From: Halichondria panicea
Lineage: Eukaryota; Porifera; Demospongiae; Suberitida; Halichondriidae
Length of the DNA: 64,000 nt
Assembly: GCF_963675165.1 (NCBI RefSeq)
Contig: NC_087377.1
Location: 15,372,198-15,436,197 of the forward strand
Direction of reading: 5' to 3'
Position numbers and translations under genes: made by a program. The stretch's first letter is position 1. Every line of letters starts with the position of its first letter. The notes beneath the pieces are model-generated. The model was not told the origin of the DNA. It made no database searches and saw nothing but the letters and a program-made list of their open reading frames with translations. This document shows, one piece after another, positions 63,730 through 64,000 of the stretch.

Positions 63730-64000
63730 GTGAGTATCTGTATGTGTGTGTGTGTGATTATAAATCATACTGTGAATGGTTGTGCTTTTTACGGTGTGCA
63801 TGACTGCACTGTTTGGTAGCTACAGTGTTTGAATTTGCATGCTCATTATGCCACTTAAGAGAAAAGCGTTTTGTCTCAGAGCCTCAAATTATTGGACCAA
63901 CTGTACTATCTAGTGGGTGCAAATTGAGTTGAATGTAAACCCTCGAGAGACATGTGAAAGGTGACCACAACAATGTATACATAACAACCACAGCTAACAT

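Noticed and set aside
1-64000. tRNA, rRNA or bacterial-type operon signals
   Set aside because: I looked for tRNA cloverleaf boxes and compact co-directional gene runs and saw none. The splice-site-rich structure is eukaryotic.

Overview
The window looks like nuclear DNA of an early-branching animal, most likely a demosponge. The sequence shows AT-rich DNA and short GT-AG introns. It has extracellular genes built from Calx-beta, CCP/sushi, Ig-like and FN3-like exons, nearly all with phase-1 introns. It also carries many short inverted-repeat elements with TA or longer target duplications. The species cannot be fixed from the sequence alone; the sponge call rests on the abundance of Calx-beta surface proteins.

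Layout: (1) 173-9171 (+) is the 3' part of a large Calx-beta gene (gene 1). (2) 9801-11270 (-) is an intronless GT61-type glycosyltransferase (copy A). (3) 13687-20277 (-) is a nine-exon WSCD-like sulfotransferase whose exon phases all close, giving 431 residues. (4) 20278-31685 is repeat-rich and holds a signal-peptide exon at 24841-24910 and a nest of mobile elements. (5) 31686-47241 (+), probably with that first exon, is gene 2: signal peptide, Ig-like, 13 CCP modules, Ig-like, 10 Calx-beta domains, and a C-terminal module shared with gene 1. A 1588-bp transposon sits inside one of its last exons. (6) 48858-50327 (+) is GT61 copy B. (7) 50772-51461 (+) is a Swi5-like recombination-repair protein. 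(8) 51764-56824 (+) is gene 3, a Calx-beta/FN3-like single-pass membrane protein with one frameshifted FN3 unit. (9) 59928-63729 (+) is gene 4, its paralogue, running off the window.

Genes 1 and 2 are paralogues, each followed by a GT61 copy (tail-to-tail in the first pair, head-to-tail in the second). The ancestral unit was therefore probably Calx-beta gene plus glycosyltransferase. A Golgi-type sulfotransferase lies between the two pairs and two membrane Calx-beta receptors lie downstream. This suggests a locus for a secreted, glycosylated and possibly sulfated adhesion matrix and its cell-surface partners, reminiscent of sponge aggregation factors. That functional reading is inference; the gene structures were read directly by matching splice sites and codon phases. 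Intron and exon coordinates were derived by eye and have no transcript support.
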